The notes below the pieces were generated by a model, which made no database searches, was not told the DNA's origin, and worked only from the letters and a program-made list of their open reading frames with translations. Positions 24,674 through 33,480 of a DNA stretch of 64,000 bases are shown here, in pieces. Position 1 is the first letter of the stretch. Every line of letters starts with the position of its first letter. A program made the position numbers and the translations under genes. Source of the DNA: Arthrobacter sp. Leaf234 (GTDB taxonomy: Bacteria; Actinomycetota; Actinomycetes; Actinomycetales; Micrococcaceae); the NCBI RefSeq assembly GCF_001422665.1, contig NZ_LMLU01000001.1:1235583-1299582 (forward strand), written 5' to 3'.

Positions 24674-26583
24674 GGGGTGTCTCCTGTGGGGGTGGGTGCG
24701 CTGGTCCCGGGTGCCGGGCTGTCCGACGGCGACGCCGTCACGATGGTGACGTCGCTGAGGGCGCCCCTCACGTCCAGCACGATGGCGGGACCGGACGCGT
24801 CCGGGTTGAGATCGCGGTTGTCCAGCTGCAGGACGCCGCCGTCGCTCCGGAACTCCGGTGCCGCCGCATCGTCGACGGCGGTCCCGCGGGCTTCCGCGGC
24901 ACCGAGTGCCATGCGGCTCCGGACCTCCACGGGGATGTCGCCCGGGACGATCACGGTGACCTCGCTGACGAGCGCGTTGACCGGCACGACGACGTCCCGC
25001 GTGGGGCGACGGACGTCCGAGAGGTCGATCGTGCTCTGGGCCGCCAGGATGCTGTAGCCGTCGGCCGCGCCGGCAAGTGCTGCGGGCGCCGTCCGGCTCT
25101 CCTGCGCGACGATCCACGTTCCACCCATCACCGAGAAGGACGCGATCAGCCCGCCGAGGAGGGTCAGGGTGGCGGCCACTCCGACAAGACCCGAGGTGCG
25201 CCCCCGCAGCCCGAGGACGATCACGCCGAGGGCGAGCACGACGGCGGCTGCGGCGCAGGCCACGACCGCTGCATCGGTGACGGCGAGGGCGCCGAGGTAG
25301 TCGGCGGCCAGCACGGCAGCCGCGACGACGAGGGCGCCGCCGATGAGCAGCGCCGTGGCGGGCCCCGACGGGCGGCTCGGACGGATGCGGACGGGCCGTG
25401 GTGCGCGGAGGGCGACAGGACCTGTCCCCGGCCCCGCTGCAGAGGGTGCGGGGAAGGGTGCAGAGGACCCGGGACCCGTCCAGCCCGGCCCCGCCGTGTC
25501 GGCGGCGTAGGGGAAGGGGCCGGGAAGGGAGCGGGTCAGGGTGTCCGGACGATAGGGCAGGGGGACGGTGCGGTCGTCGTGGTCTTCCGTGACCGGGTCA
25601 TCGCCCTCCGTGGCGACCGGTGCTGCTCCGCCCGACCGGATCAGGGATCCGGTTCCTGTCCCCGGTGCCGCGCCCGGAGCGGTGGAGAAGGACGCGGCGC
25701 CGGACGGCGTACTTCCGGACGGCCCGGTATCGGTCGTGTCCGGGGCGGCCCCGCTCGCCGCCGCGGATTCCGGTCCGTCCGGATGTGGTGCGATGGGCAC
25801 GGGTCCGGTGGGCGGTGGTCCGGCAGGCGCGGAACCGGAGGCCGCGGAGTTCGACGGTGCCGGTCCGAAGGGCTGCGACGGCCCGGACCCGGGTGCACCG
25901 AAGCCTGGCCCGCCGAAGCCCGGCCCGCCCGCTCCGGGTCCGCCGAAGCCTGGCCCCCCGAAGCCTGGTCCGCCCGCTCCGGGTCCGCCGGAGCCTGGTC
26001 CGCCGAAGCCCGGTTCACCGGAGCCCGGCCCGCCCGCTCCGGGACCTCCGGAAGCGGGCCCGGCCCCGGGCCCCTGGAAGCCGGGCCCCCCGGGCCGGCC
26101 CTTGCCACTGTTCCGATTGACGATCCAGTAGACGAAGAGGACCACCGCGCCGATCCAGAAGAGCGTCCAGAGGAGGCCGCCCGTCCCGCCGTCGCCGAAC
26201 AGCGGGATGTTGGGACGCAGCAGGCCGATCGCCACGAGGGCCGCCGCGCCGGTGAGGCCGGACGTCCACGACCCCCGGCCGGCCTGCTCCACGTGGATGC
26301 GCCCGTCCGGTTCGGGCAGCAGTGCCCAGGCCAGGCCGTACAGCAGCACGCCGATCCCGCCGAAGACCGAGAGGATCAGGATGAGCCCCCGGACGAGGGC
26401 CTGGTCGAGGCCCGTACGCCGGGCGATCCCCCCGGAGACGCCCCCGACCCATCGATCGGGTGCCCGGGTGATGTCGAGTCCACGGATCCAGCGAAAGAAC
26501 GAAGAGGAGGCGGGAGGTCCCGCGGTCGGTGCGGCCGGTTCGTGCTGCCAGGACGGCCCGCCTGGGGTGGGTGCTGAGGTCAT
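24670..26583 (-). CDS. PspC-domain membrane protein with LiaF-like C-terminus
   Basis: 637 residues. An N-terminal PspC domain (about 35-90: RWVGGVSGGIARRTG, GGIGVLLYGLAWALLP) is followed by membrane helices, a long Gly/Pro-rich repeat region (about 165-240), a Pro/Ala/Ser-rich linker, more membrane helices, and a C-terminal beta-rich domain (IDLSDVRRPTRDVVVPVN, VTVIVPGDIPVEVRSR, IVLDVRGALSDVTIV) resembling the extracytoplasmic-response domain of LiaF. In Firmicutes LiaF restrains the LiaSR two-component system; here the kinase and regulator lie divergently next door. Start ATG 26583 is chosen over the upstream in-frame start at 26619. A repressor or sensor role is inference. Confidence 0.82.
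   Translation of the reverse strand: MTSAPTPGGPSWQHEPAAPTAGPPASSSFFRWIRGLDITRAPDRWVGGVSGGIARRTGLDQALVRGLILILSVFGGIGVLLYGLAWALLPEPDGRIHVEQAGRGSWTSGLTGAAALVAIGLLRPNIPLFGDGGTGGLLWTLFWIGAVVLFVYWIVNRNSGKGRPGGPGFQGPGAGPASGGPGAGGPGSGEPGFGGPGSGGPGAGGPGFGGPGFGGPGAGGPGFGGPGFGAPGSGPSQPFGPAPSNSAASGSAPAGPPPTGPVPIAPHPDGPESAAASGAAPDTTDTGPSGSTPSGAASFSTAPGAAPGTGTGSLIRSGGAAPVATEGDDPVTEDHDDRTVPLPYRPDTLTRSLPGPFPYAADTAGPGWTGPGSSAPFPAPSAAGPGTGPVALRAPRPVRIRPSRPSGPATALLIGGALVVAAAVLAADYLGALAVTDAAVVACAAAAVVLALGVIVLGLRGRTSGLVGVAATLTLLGGLIASFSVMGGTWIVAQESRTAPAALAGAADGYSILAAQSTIDLSDVRRPTRDVVVPVNALVSEVTVIVPGDIPVEVRSRMALGAAEARGTAVDDAAAPEFRSDGGVLQLDNRDLNPDASGPAIVLDVRGALSDVTIVTASPSDSPAPGTSAPTPTGDTP
25895..26075 (-). repeat. 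Gly/Pro-coding degenerate repeat
   Basis: Degenerate 15-bp units encode GGPG-type pentapeptides (GFGGP, GAGGP, GSGGP) about a dozen times inside the PspC/LiaF-like gene. The two strands show complementary Pro-rich shadow frames. Confidence 0.85.
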
Positions 26584-26628
26584 GCCTCCATCCTCCCGGC
26601 GGCGCAGGCGCCGGACCATCGGGGCCTA

Positions 26629-26690
26629 CCCTGACTCGACCCTGAGTCCGCCCTGATTCCGGTCCGGGAGCGCCCCCTGGGATCCCCTGA
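26629..26690. promoter_or_regulatory. Phased CCCTGA repeats, probable operator
   Basis: In the 124-bp gap between the divergent PspC/LiaF-like gene and the sensor-kinase gene, three 11-bp units stand head to tail: CCCTGACTCGA (26629), CCCTGAGTCCG (26640), CCCTGATTCCG (26651). A fourth CCCTGA begins at 26685, 34 bp after the third. The 11-bp period puts them on one face of the helix, as for a cooperatively bound regulator. The adjacent LuxR-type regulator is the obvious candidate. Confidence 0.6.
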
Positions 26691-26707
26691 CGTGTTTTGA
26701 TGAGGGC

Positions 26708-28078
26708 ATGAGACCACCCCTGCTGCGCAGCCCCGACGGCGTCATCGCCGGCGTGTGCGCCGGGCTGGCCGCACACCTGGGCGTCAAGCGCTCGTGGGTC
26801 CGGATCGGCATGGGGGTCCTGACCCTCGCCTCCGGCGCGGGTGTCCTGCTTTATGCCTGGCTGTGGATCTTCGTTCCCACCGCGGCGGACCGCGCGGCAG
26901 AGTCCGGACGGCAGACCGGCCCTGCGGCCTTCATGCACGGCGTCGGCGCCGGGGCCGGAGCTGCTGGTGGCGTGCCGGCGGGAGCGGGCAGCAGGGCTAC
27001 GGGCCAGACCGCCCGGGTCCTCGGCGATCCGTCACCCGCACCGGCAGCGGGTGCGTTCGACGCCGAGGGCTGGCGTGAACGGACCCTCCGCGCGGGGCGG
27101 CGGGAGGTCCTGTTCGGTACGGCGCTCCTCCTCGCAGCGGCCGTCCTCGTCCTGCAGCTGCTCGGCGTGCAGGTCGACTGGGGGTTCTTCGTGCCGATCG
27201 CCGTGGTCGCGACAGGGGCCGCGCTCGCCTGGTCCCAACTGGACGAGGTGCGCCGCGCACGCGTCATGAACCGGGCGGGGGCCGAGCGCGCCGGGGGGAC
27301 CCTGCGCCTGCTCGCCGGGATCGTGCTCGTCGTGACGGGCGTGCTGGTGGCCCTGTCCAGCAGCGGTTCATGGACCCTGACGATGGCGACGCTCGTCGCC
27401 GTGCTCGCGGTCCTGGCAGGAGTCGGCCTGGTGCTCGCTCCGTGGGGGCTGAAGTTCTGGCGCGACCTCGAGGCCGAACGCGCAGCCCGCGTCCGGGAGA
27501 CGGAGCGGGCGGAGATCGCCGCACACCTCCACGACTCCGTCCTGCAGACGCTCGCCCTGATCCAGAACAGGGCCGACTCCGAGACGGACGTCCTGCGTCT
27601 GGCTCGCGCGCAGGAGCGCGAGTTGCGTCAGTGGCTCTTCGCGGACCCCACCCGGGACCCCGGTAGCCTGGCGGAGCGGCTCAAGGTCGCGGCGGGCGAG
27701 GTCGAGGACCTGTACGGTCATCCCGTGTCCGTCGTCGCCGTCGGCGACGCCCATCTCGGGTCGGCGGAGGACGCTCTCGCGCAGGCGGCGCGTGAAGCCA
27801 TGCTGAACGCCGCCCGGCACGCCGGCGTCGCTGTCTCGGTATACCTCGAGGCCGGCCCGGACACCGTCGAGGTGTTCGTGCGGGACCGCGGCGAAGGGTT
27901 CGACCAGTCAGCGGTCCCGGCGGACCGGGCCGGGATCCGGGAGTCGATCCACAGCCGGATGCTGCGCCACGGCGGCTCGTCGGAGATCAGGAGCGACAGG
28001 GACGGCACGGAGGTCCGCCTGCGCCTGCCGAGGACGGAAGCGAATGCCGCGCCGACCGAGGGTGAGCGACAGCGGTGA
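26708..28078 (+). CDS. PspC-domain sensor histidine kinase
   Basis: 456 residues. An N-terminal PspC domain (1-58: DGVIAGVCAGLAAHLG, VLLYAWLWIFVP), about six membrane helices, then a NarL-type kinase: phospho-acceptor His in AAHLHDSVLQTL (about residue 275), N box AREAMLNAARHAG, G boxes VRDRGEGFD and GTEVRLRLP. It faces the PspC/LiaF-like gene across a shared promoter and is followed by a LuxR-type regulator. The layout recalls LiaFSR and the actinobacterial PspC-kinase systems such as Streptomyces MacRS, so envelope stress is the likely signal. TTTGAT six bases before the ATG could give a leaderless mRNA. Confidence 0.92.
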   Translation: MRPPLLRSPDGVIAGVCAGLAAHLGVKRSWVRIGMGVLTLASGAGVLLYAWLWIFVPTAADRAAESGRQTGPAAFMHGVGAGAGAAGGVPAGAGSRATGQTARVLGDPSPAPAAGAFDAEGWRERTLRAGRREVLFGTALLLAAAVLVLQLLGVQVDWGFFVPIAVVATGAALAWSQLDEVRRARVMNRAGAERAGGTLRLLAGIVLVVTGVLVALSSSGSWTLTMATLVAVLAVLAGVGLVLAPWGLKFWRDLEAERAARVRETERAEIAAHLHDSVLQTLALIQNRADSETDVLRLARAQERELRQWLFADPTRDPGSLAERLKVAAGEVEDLYGHPVSVVAVGDAHLGSAEDALAQAAREAMLNAARHAGVAVSVYLEAGPDTVEVFVRDRGEGFDQSAVPADRAGIRESIHSRMLRHGGSSEIRSDRDGTEVRLRLPRTEANAAPTEGERQR

Positions 28079-28162
28079 GGGGCCGCGCCGCACCCGGGTA
28101 TCCGGCGCAGGACAATCGGTACGACAGTGATGGACGGCCGAACGGTCGGAGGAGGGACGGAC

Positions 28163-28843
28163 GTGGAGCAAGAGACGTTGGCAGCTGACGGGCCGGTGGC
28201 CGGGACGGTCTCGGTGGTGATCGTGGACGATCACGGCATCTTCCGCTCGGGCCTGCGGGCCGCACTGGGTCCGGTGATCAGCGTTCTCGGCGAGGCCGCG
28301 ACGGTCGAGGAGGCCGAGGCCGTGATCGGGGCCACCGCCCCCGACGTCGTCCTCCTCGACGTACACCTGCCCGGCGGGCTCGGCGGCGGGGGAGCGGAGG
28401 TCATCCACCGCTGCACGCGGCAGGGGACCACCGCCCGGTTCCTCGCCCTGAGCGTCTCCGATTCGGCGGAGGACGTCGTCGCCGTCATCCGGGCAGGAGC
28501 ACGGGGTTACGTGACCAAGACCATCTCGGGACCCGAGATCACCGACGCCGTGCAGCGCATCGCGTCGGGTGACGCCGTGTTCTCCCCGCGGCTCGCAGGG
28601 TTCGTGCTGGACGCGTTCGGTACAGCGTCCGTTGCGGTGGACGACGAGCTCGACCGGCTCTCGGCCCGTGAGCTCGAGGTCATGCGCCTGATCGCCCGCG
28701 GCTACAGCTACAAGGAGACGGCGAAGGAGCTCTTCATCTCGGTGAAGACCATCGAGACCCACGTCTCGGCCGTCCTCCGGAAGCTGCAGCTCTCCTCGCG
28801 GCACGAACTCACACGCTGGGCCACGGAGCGGCGGCTCCTCTGA
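28163..28843 (+). CDS. LuxR/NarL-family response regulator
   Basis: 226 residues from GTG 28163, chosen because GGAGGAGGG lies six bases before it; in-frame starts at 28127 and 28130 lack such a site. Receiver domain with DD near 22-23, phospho-acceptor D66 (VVLLDVHLP) and Lys in YVTKTISG; C-terminal helix-turn-helix with LSARELEVMRLIARGYSYKE and SVKTIETHVSAVLRKL. It is the partner of the PspC-domain kinase 84 bp upstream and the likely ligand of the CCCTGA repeats between the divergent operons. Confidence 0.93.
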   Translation: MEQETLAADGPVAGTVSVVIVDDHGIFRSGLRAALGPVISVLGEAATVEEAEAVIGATAPDVVLLDVHLPGGLGGGGAEVIHRCTRQGTTARFLALSVSDSAEDVVAVIRAGARGYVTKTISGPEITDAVQRIASGDAVFSPRLAGFVLDAFGTASVAVDDELDRLSARELEVMRLIARGYSYKETAKELFISVKTIETHVSAVLRKLQLSSRHELTRWATERRLL

Positions 28844-28863
28844 GGCTGCCCACGGTCCGGCCC

Positions 28864-28985
28864 GCCGGCCGCGGCGGACGGGCGCACCGGGCAGCCGGCC
28901 GGGCCTGCCGACTGTCTCCGGTCAGCCGGCCGCGGCGGACGTGCACGGCCCGCAGCCGGCCGACTGTCTCCCGTCAGCCGGCCGA
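28864..28985. repeat. Imperfect 52-bp direct duplication at the aminotransferase 3' end
   Basis: The motif ACTGTCTCCNGTCAGCCGG occurs at 28911 and again at 28963, together with GCCGGCCGCGGCGGACG-type flanks at 28864 and 28925. The second copy includes the stop codon region of the aminotransferase gene, so the 3' tail of that gene appears to have been duplicated into the spacer. Confidence 0.7.
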
Positions 28986-30209
28986 GCCGAGGAAGTCCTG
29001 CAGGCGCTCGACGCCGACCGCCAGGTCCTCGTCCCCGAGCGCGTAGGAGAGCCGCAGGTAACCGCTGGGGCCGAACGCCTCGCCGGGGACGACGGCGACC
29101 TCGACCTTCTCGAGGATCAGCGCGGCAAGCTCGGCGGACGTGGCAGGCGTCGCCCCGCCGATGCTCCTGCCGAGCAGGGAGCGGACGTCCGCGTAGGCGT
29201 AGAAGGCCCCGTGCGGCGTCGGGCACTCCACCCCGTCGATGGAGTTGAGTGCGGACACCATGGCGCGACGGCGCCGGTCGAACGCCACCTTCATCTCGTC
29301 CACGGCCGTCAGCGGCCCGGACACGGCAGCGAGGGCGGCCATCTGCGGGACGTTGGACACGTTGGAGGTCGCGTGCGACTGCAGGTTGGTCGCGGCCTTG
29401 ACGAGGTCCCTGGGGCCGATCATCCAGCCGACCCGCCAGCCGGTCATCGCGTAGGTCTTGGCGACCCCGTTGAGGATGACCACCTTGTCCCCGAGCGACG
29501 GTGCGGCGGTGGCGATCGAGGTGAAGGGGACGCCGTCGTAGGTCAGGTGCTCGTAGATCTCGTCCGTCACCACCCACAGTCCCCGTCCGGCGGCCCACTC
29601 GCCGACCTCGCGGACCGCGTCGGCGCCGTAGACCGCGCCGGTGGGGTTGGACGGCGAGACGAACAGCAGCACCTTGGTCCTCGGCGTCAGCGCCGCCTCG
29701 AGCTGCTCGACGGTCACCAGGTAGCCCTGCTCGGGTCCGGCGAAGACCTCGACGGGAACACCGCCCGCCAGGCGGATCGCCTCGGGGTAGGTGGTCCAGA
29801 AGGGTGTGGGCACGAGAACCTCGTCCCCGGGATCGAGGAGTGCGGCGAAGGACTCGTACACGGCCTGCTTCCCACCGTTCGTCACGAGTACCTGCGCCGG
29901 GTCCACCTCGTAGCCCGAATCGCGCAGCGTCTTGTCGGCGATGGCCTGCTTGAGGTCGGGAAGCCCGCCCGCGGGGGAGTAGCGGTGGAACCGCGGCTGG
30001 CGCGCGGCGTCGATCGCCGCCTCGACGATGTAGTCCGGCGTCGGGAAATCGGGTTCGCCCGCCCCGAAGCCGATGACCGGCCGGCCGGCCGCCTTCAAAG
30101 CCTTGGCCTTGGCATCCACGGCCAGTGTCGCCGACTCCGCGATCGAGTCGATCCGCCGGGAGATCCGGGGAAGTGCTGCGCGGATGGAGTCATCGGTCGT
30201 GGCGTTCAT
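28974..30209 (-). CDS. aspC: PLP-dependent aminotransferase, aspartate type
   Basis: 411 residues of aminotransferase class I/II. The PLP lysine lies in [17 protein letters not shown], the cofactor Asn/Asp in [10 protein letters not shown] and [10 protein letters not shown], and the carboxylate-binding Arg in YLRLSYALG near the C-terminus. These match the I-gamma aspartate/prephenate aminotransferases, which move the amino group of aspartate or glutamate to oxaloacetate, 2-oxoglutarate or prephenate; substrate range is not settled by sequence alone. It is a single gene with its own -10 box (TAAGCT, 30245-30250) and faces the secE transcription unit. Confidence 0.93.
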   Translation of the reverse strand: MNATTDDSIRAALPRISRRIDSIAESATLAVDAKAKALKAAGRPVIGFGAGEPDFPTPDYIVEAAIDAARQPRFHRYSPAGGLPDLKQAIADKTLRDSGYEVDPAQVLVTNGGKQAVYESFAALLDPGDEVLVPTPFWTTYPEAIRLAGGVPVEVFAGPEQGYLVTVEQLEAALTPRTKVLLFVSPSNPTGAVYGADAVREVGEWAAGRGLWVVTDEIYEHLTYDGVPFTSIATAAPSLGDKVVILNGVAKTYAMTGWRVGWMIGPRDLVKAATNLQSHATSNVSNVPQMAALAAVSGPLTAVDEMKVAFDRRRRAMVSALNSIDGVECPTPHGAFYAYADVRSLLGRSIGGATPATSAELAALILEKVEVAVVPGEAFGPSGYLRLSYALGDEDLAVGVERLQDFLGSAG

Positions 30210-30244
30210 CGGGTCCCGTTCCGTGAGGGTCTGTGGCAGGTCCC

Positions 30245-30250
30245 AGCTTA
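30245..30250 (-). promoter_or_regulatory. -10 box for the aminotransferase gene
   Basis: Minus-strand CCGCCTAAGCTGGG. The same CCGCCTAA context precedes asd and the thiolase gene in this window. The leader would be about 29 nt. Confidence 0.4.
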
Positions 30251-30398
30251 GGCGGTGGCCCCCTGGCTGCCCCGCATCGCCGGTTCACGACGGCGTCACG
30301 GACCGTCGACCACCGGTCCACGGTCCGCCAGGGAGCATGCACCGTCGGGTGCCGGCTGCTCTCCGCGCGGGCCCCGACCAGGCCCGGACGGGCACCGG

Positions 30399-30428
30399 TT
30401 CGACGTTCCGGCGGTCAATGCGTAGACT
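30399..30428 (+). promoter_or_regulatory. Promoter for tRNA-Trp and secE
   Basis: TTCGAC (30399-30404), an 18-base spacer, and TAGACT (30423-30428). It lies about 80 bp before the tRNA. Confidence 0.55.
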
Positions 30429-30510
30429 TGATCCTCGGTGTTGAAACACCATGATGGTTCGTGCCCTGACCGGGGCGGCCGGAGTGGACGCGACAGCGGT
30501 TCAAAACCGA

Positions 30511-30583
30511 AGGGTAGTGGCGCAATTGGTAGCGCAGCGGTCTCCAAAACCGCAGGTTGCAGGTTCGAGTCCTGTCTGCCCTG
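30511..30583 (+). tRNA. trpT: tRNA-Trp (anticodon CCA)
   Basis: A 73-nt cloverleaf: acceptor AGGGTAG / CTGCCCT, D arm GCGC-AATTGGTA-GCGC, anticodon stem GCGGT / ACCGC with loop CTCCAAA (anticodon CCA), T arm GCAGG-TTCGAGT-CCTGT, discriminator G. The CCA end is not encoded. tRNA-Trp immediately upstream of secE-nusG is the usual arrangement in actinobacteria. Confidence 0.98.
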
Positions 30584-30590
30584 CGCGTGG

Positions 30591-30613
30591 CCTTCGCGGA
30601 TAATCCGCGAAGG
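30591..30613 (+). other. Perfect hairpin between tRNA-Trp and secE
   Basis: CCTTCGCGGA, loop TAA, TCCGCGAAGG: a ten-pair perfect stem eight bases after the tRNA. With no U-tract it is more likely an RNA-processing or attenuating structure than a full terminator. Confidence 0.6.
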
Positions 30614-30736
30614 TACGGCAGAAACAGATCACGAAGCCCCGGCGCAGGCACAGGCCCCGCGCGGCGGTACACATGATCAGCTGGGTGCGCCACTGGTGGT
30701 CCGGCTGGGACACCACAGAGATTGATGAGGTTGACG

Positions 30737-30994
30737 GTGACCGATACGGCTGCGAGCAGCTCCAAGGGAAGCCCCTCCGAGAAGAAGGCTCCCCGTCGCG
30801 GGTTCTTCGGACGCATCATGCTGTTCATCCGCCAGGTCCTCGCGGAACTCGGGAAGGTGGTCACGCCCACCCGCCGGGAACTGGTCCGGTTCACCATCAC
30901 CGTCCTCGTCTTCGTGGTCATCATGATGCTCCTCGTGACAGCCCTGGACCTCCTGTTCGGGGCCGGCGCGGTGTGGGTCTTCGGCGGCAACTGA
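30737..30994 (+). CDS. secE: Preprotein translocase subunit SecE
   Basis: 85 residues, a short actinobacterial SecE with one membrane helix (FTITVLVFVVIMMLLVTALD) preceded by the conserved amphipathic segment FIRQVLAELGKVVTPTRREL. It clamps SecY in the SecYEG channel. GTG 30737 (GAGG six bases upstream) is preferred to ATG 30725 because it gives the usual MTDTAA-like N-terminus; both are in frame. It is followed by nusG, the standard order. Confidence 0.93.
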   Translation: MTDTAASSSKGSPSEKKAPRRGFFGRIMLFIRQVLAELGKVVTPTRRELVRFTITVLVFVVIMMLLVTALDLLFGAGAVWVFGGN

Positions 30995-31097
30995 CGCCGC
31001 CCCGCACGACGGCGCGACCCGGAGCGGCAGTTCCGTGACGGCTGCAGTACACGCAAGCAGAACAACTCCCGAAGAATGTCAGAAAGCAGGCGGCTAG

Positions 31098-32027
31098 GTG
31101 TCCGAGCAAGAACTCGAACGGCAGATCACTCCCGAAGATGGTCTGGAGAACGAGGAGTACGGGACGGAGGCGGGCGTGGAAGCCTCCGACCTCGACGTGC
31201 CTGCTGACGGCTCCGAGACGTACCCCGCCGACACGGATGTCGCGGCCGAGGACGGACTCCTCGCCGACGACGCCGAGGCGGATCCCACGGAGGCGGACGA
31301 CGCCGCGGACGAGATCGAGGCGACCGCGACGGACGCCGTCGACGAGGCTGCTTCGTCGGAGACCGACGAGGCCGCGGACGCCGACGAGGCCGCAGACGCC
31401 GACGGGTCGGACGAGGCCCCCGCCGAGGATCCGGTCGAGACCTTCAAGGCCAAGCTCCGCCGCCAGGAGGGTGACTGGTACGTCATCCACTCCTATGCCG
31501 GGTACGAGAACCGCGTGAAGGCCAACCTCGAGACCCGCATCCAGACGCTGGACATGGAAGATTACATCTTCGAGATCCAGGTGCCGATGGAGGAGGTCGT
31601 CGAGATCAAGAACACGACGCGGAAGATCGTCAACCGGGTCCGTATCCCGGGCTACGTCCTGGTGCGCATGGACCTCACCGACGAGTCGTGGGGAACCGTA
31701 CGGCACACGCCCGGTGTCACCGGCTTCGTGGGCAACGCCCACAACCCGGTGCCGCTGAGCCTGTCCGAGGTCTTCTCGATGCTCGAGCACACGATCGTCC
31801 ACACCGATGCCGAGTCGGGCAAGCCCGTCCAGCCGCAGTTCACCCCGGCGACGGTCAACTTCGAGATCGGCGAGTCCGTCACGGTCAACGAGGGTCCGTT
31901 CGAGACCCTCCCGGCGTCGATCTCCGAGATCAAGCACGAGTCGCAGCAGCTGGTGGTGCTCGTGTCGATCTTCGAGCGCGAGACCCCGGTGACGCTCTCC
32001 TACAGCCAGGTCACCAAGATCCAGTAA
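31098..32027 (+). CDS. nusG: Transcription termination/antitermination factor NusG
   Basis: 309 residues, far longer than the 181 of E. coli, because of a strongly acidic N-terminal extension of about 120 residues rich in Ala, Asp and Glu, common in actinobacteria. The NGN domain begins at [20 protein letters not shown] and includes [16 protein letters not shown] and VTGFVGN; the KOW domain has [21 protein letters not shown]. It binds RNA polymerase and couples it to Rho or to ribosomes. GTG start at 31098. Confidence 0.96.
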   Translation: MSEQELERQITPEDGLENEEYGTEAGVEASDLDVPADGSETYPADTDVAAEDGLLADDAEADPTEADDAADEIEATATDAVDEAASSETDEAADADEAADADGSDEAPAEDPVETFKAKLRRQEGDWYVIHSYAGYENRVKANLETRIQTLDMEDYIFEIQVPMEEVVEIKNTTRKIVNRVRIPGYVLVRMDLTDESWGTVRHTPGVTGFVGNAHNPVPLSLSEVFSMLEHTIVHTDAESGKPVQPQFTPATVNFEIGESVTVNEGPFETLPASISEIKHESQQLVVLVSIFERETPVTLSYSQVTKIQ

Positions 32028-32149
32028 AGCTTCGACGCCACCCGGCGTGCTTGGCCGGGGAGCGTCGTCAGGCCATCACGCCATGATGGCCACCACCCCG
32101 CAGGACGCTCCTGTCCCGCGGGAACGCAATGCAAGAGAAGGACCCTTTC

Positions 32150-32581
32150 ATGGCCCCCAAGAAAAAGGTCACCGGCCTCATCAAGCTGCAGATCAATGCA
32201 GGCGCCGCCAACCCGGCTCCTCCCATCGGTCCCGCGCTTGGCCAGCACGGTGTCAACATCATGGAATTCTGCAAGGCGTACAACGCCGCCACGGAGTCCC
32301 AGCGCGGAAACGTCATCCCCGTGGAGATCACGGTGTACGAGGACCGCTCGTTCACCTTCGTCACCAAGACCCCTCCGGCCGCCGAGCTCATCAAGAAGGC
32401 TGCCGGCGTCGCCAAGGGTTCGGGTACTCCCCACACCGTCAAGGTCGCGAAGCTGACGAACGCCCAGGTCGAAGAGATCGCCACCATGAAGATGGAGGAC
32501 CTCAACGCCAACGACGTCCAGGCCGCTGCGAAGATCATCGCCGGGACCGCCCGTTCGATGGGCATCACGGTCGAGGGCTGA
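32150..32581 (+). CDS. rplK: Ribosomal protein L11
   Basis: 143 residues; 50S stalk-base protein that binds the GTPase-associated region of 23S rRNA, the thiostrepton site. The N-terminal proline-rich segment [24 protein letters not shown] (here as [14 protein letters not shown] then [10 protein letters not shown]) and C-terminal GTARSMGI are typical. ATG 32150 with AGAAGGA upstream. First of a two-gene unit with rplA. Confidence 0.98.
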
Positions 32582-32728
32582 ACACCTCGCACCACCGCCC
32601 GACCCGGCCCCGCCGGAGCGGGCACACCACCAATTTCACAGCACGACGCCGCCGCCCTGCGGAGACCGTCGTGAGTGGCAGGGCCCAGCGCGGTCCGACG
32701 ACCACGACTGCATAAGGAGAACAAGCAG

Positions 32729-33433
32729 ATGGCACAGCGCAGCAAAGCATACAAGGGAGCTGCCGCGAAGATCGAGGCGGACAAGCAGTACGCCCCCCTC
32801 GACGCGGTCGTCCTCGCCAAGGCGACGAACCCCTCGACGTTCGATGCCACGGTCGAGGTGTCCTTCCGTCTCGGAGTGGACCCCCGCAAGGCGGACCAGA
32901 TGGTTCGCGGCACCGTCAACCTCCCCCACGGCACGGGCAAGACCGCCCGCGTGCTCGTGTTCGCGACCGGTGAGAAGGCCGAGGCGGCCATCGCCGCCGG
33001 GGCCGACTTCGTCGGATCGGACGACATGATCGAGAAGGTGTCGGGCGGCTGGACCGACTTCGACGCCGCGGTCGCCACCCCGGACCTCATGGGCAAGGTG
33101 GGCCGCCTGGGTAAGATCCTCGGCCCCCGTAACCTGATGCCCAACCCGAAGACCGGAACGGTCACGGCGGATGTCGCCAAGGCTGTCACGGACATCAAGG
33201 GTGGAAAGATCGACTTCCGCGTCGACAAGCACTCCAACCTCCACTTCATCATCGGCAAGGTGTCCTTCGACGAGCAGAAGCTGGGCGAGAACTACGCCGC
33301 TGCCCTCGAGGAGATCCTGCGCCTGAAGCCGTCCGCGTCGAAGGGCCGCTACATCCAGAAGGCCACCGTCTCGACGACCTTCGGACCCGGTATCTCCGTC
33401 GACCCGAGCGTCACCAAGGTCTTCGCCGTCTAG
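32729..33433 (+). CDS. rplA: Ribosomal protein L1
   Basis: 234 residues; forms the mobile L1 stalk that handles exiting tRNA, and in many bacteria represses its own mRNA. The hallmark [20 protein letters not shown] is present, as is [22 protein letters not shown] 32729 with AAGGAGA upstream is used rather than the earlier in-frame start at 32675. A strong terminator follows directly, closing the secE-nusG-rplK-rplA unit. Confidence 0.98.
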   Translation: MAQRSKAYKGAAAKIEADKQYAPLDAVVLAKATNPSTFDATVEVSFRLGVDPRKADQMVRGTVNLPHGTGKTARVLVFATGEKAEAAIAAGADFVGSDDMIEKVSGGWTDFDAAVATPDLMGKVGRLGKILGPRNLMPNPKTGTVTADVAKAVTDIKGGKIDFRVDKHSNLHFIIGKVSFDEQKLGENYAAALEEILRLKPSASKGRYIQKATVSTTFGPGISVDPSVTKVFAV

Positions 33434-33448
33434 GTGAACCCTCCGAGA

Positions 33449-33480
33449 AGCCCCGCAGCTCATGCTGCGGGGCTTTCTTC
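33449..33480 (+). terminator. Rho-independent terminator after rplA
   Basis: Stem AGCCCCGCAGC / GCTGCGGGGCT, loop TCAT, followed by TTCTTCG. Confidence 0.85.

Noticed and set aside
25895-26075. CRISPR-like spaced repeats
   Set aside because: The repeats are degenerate, contiguous and in frame, encoding a Gly/Pro linker; no spacers or cas genes.
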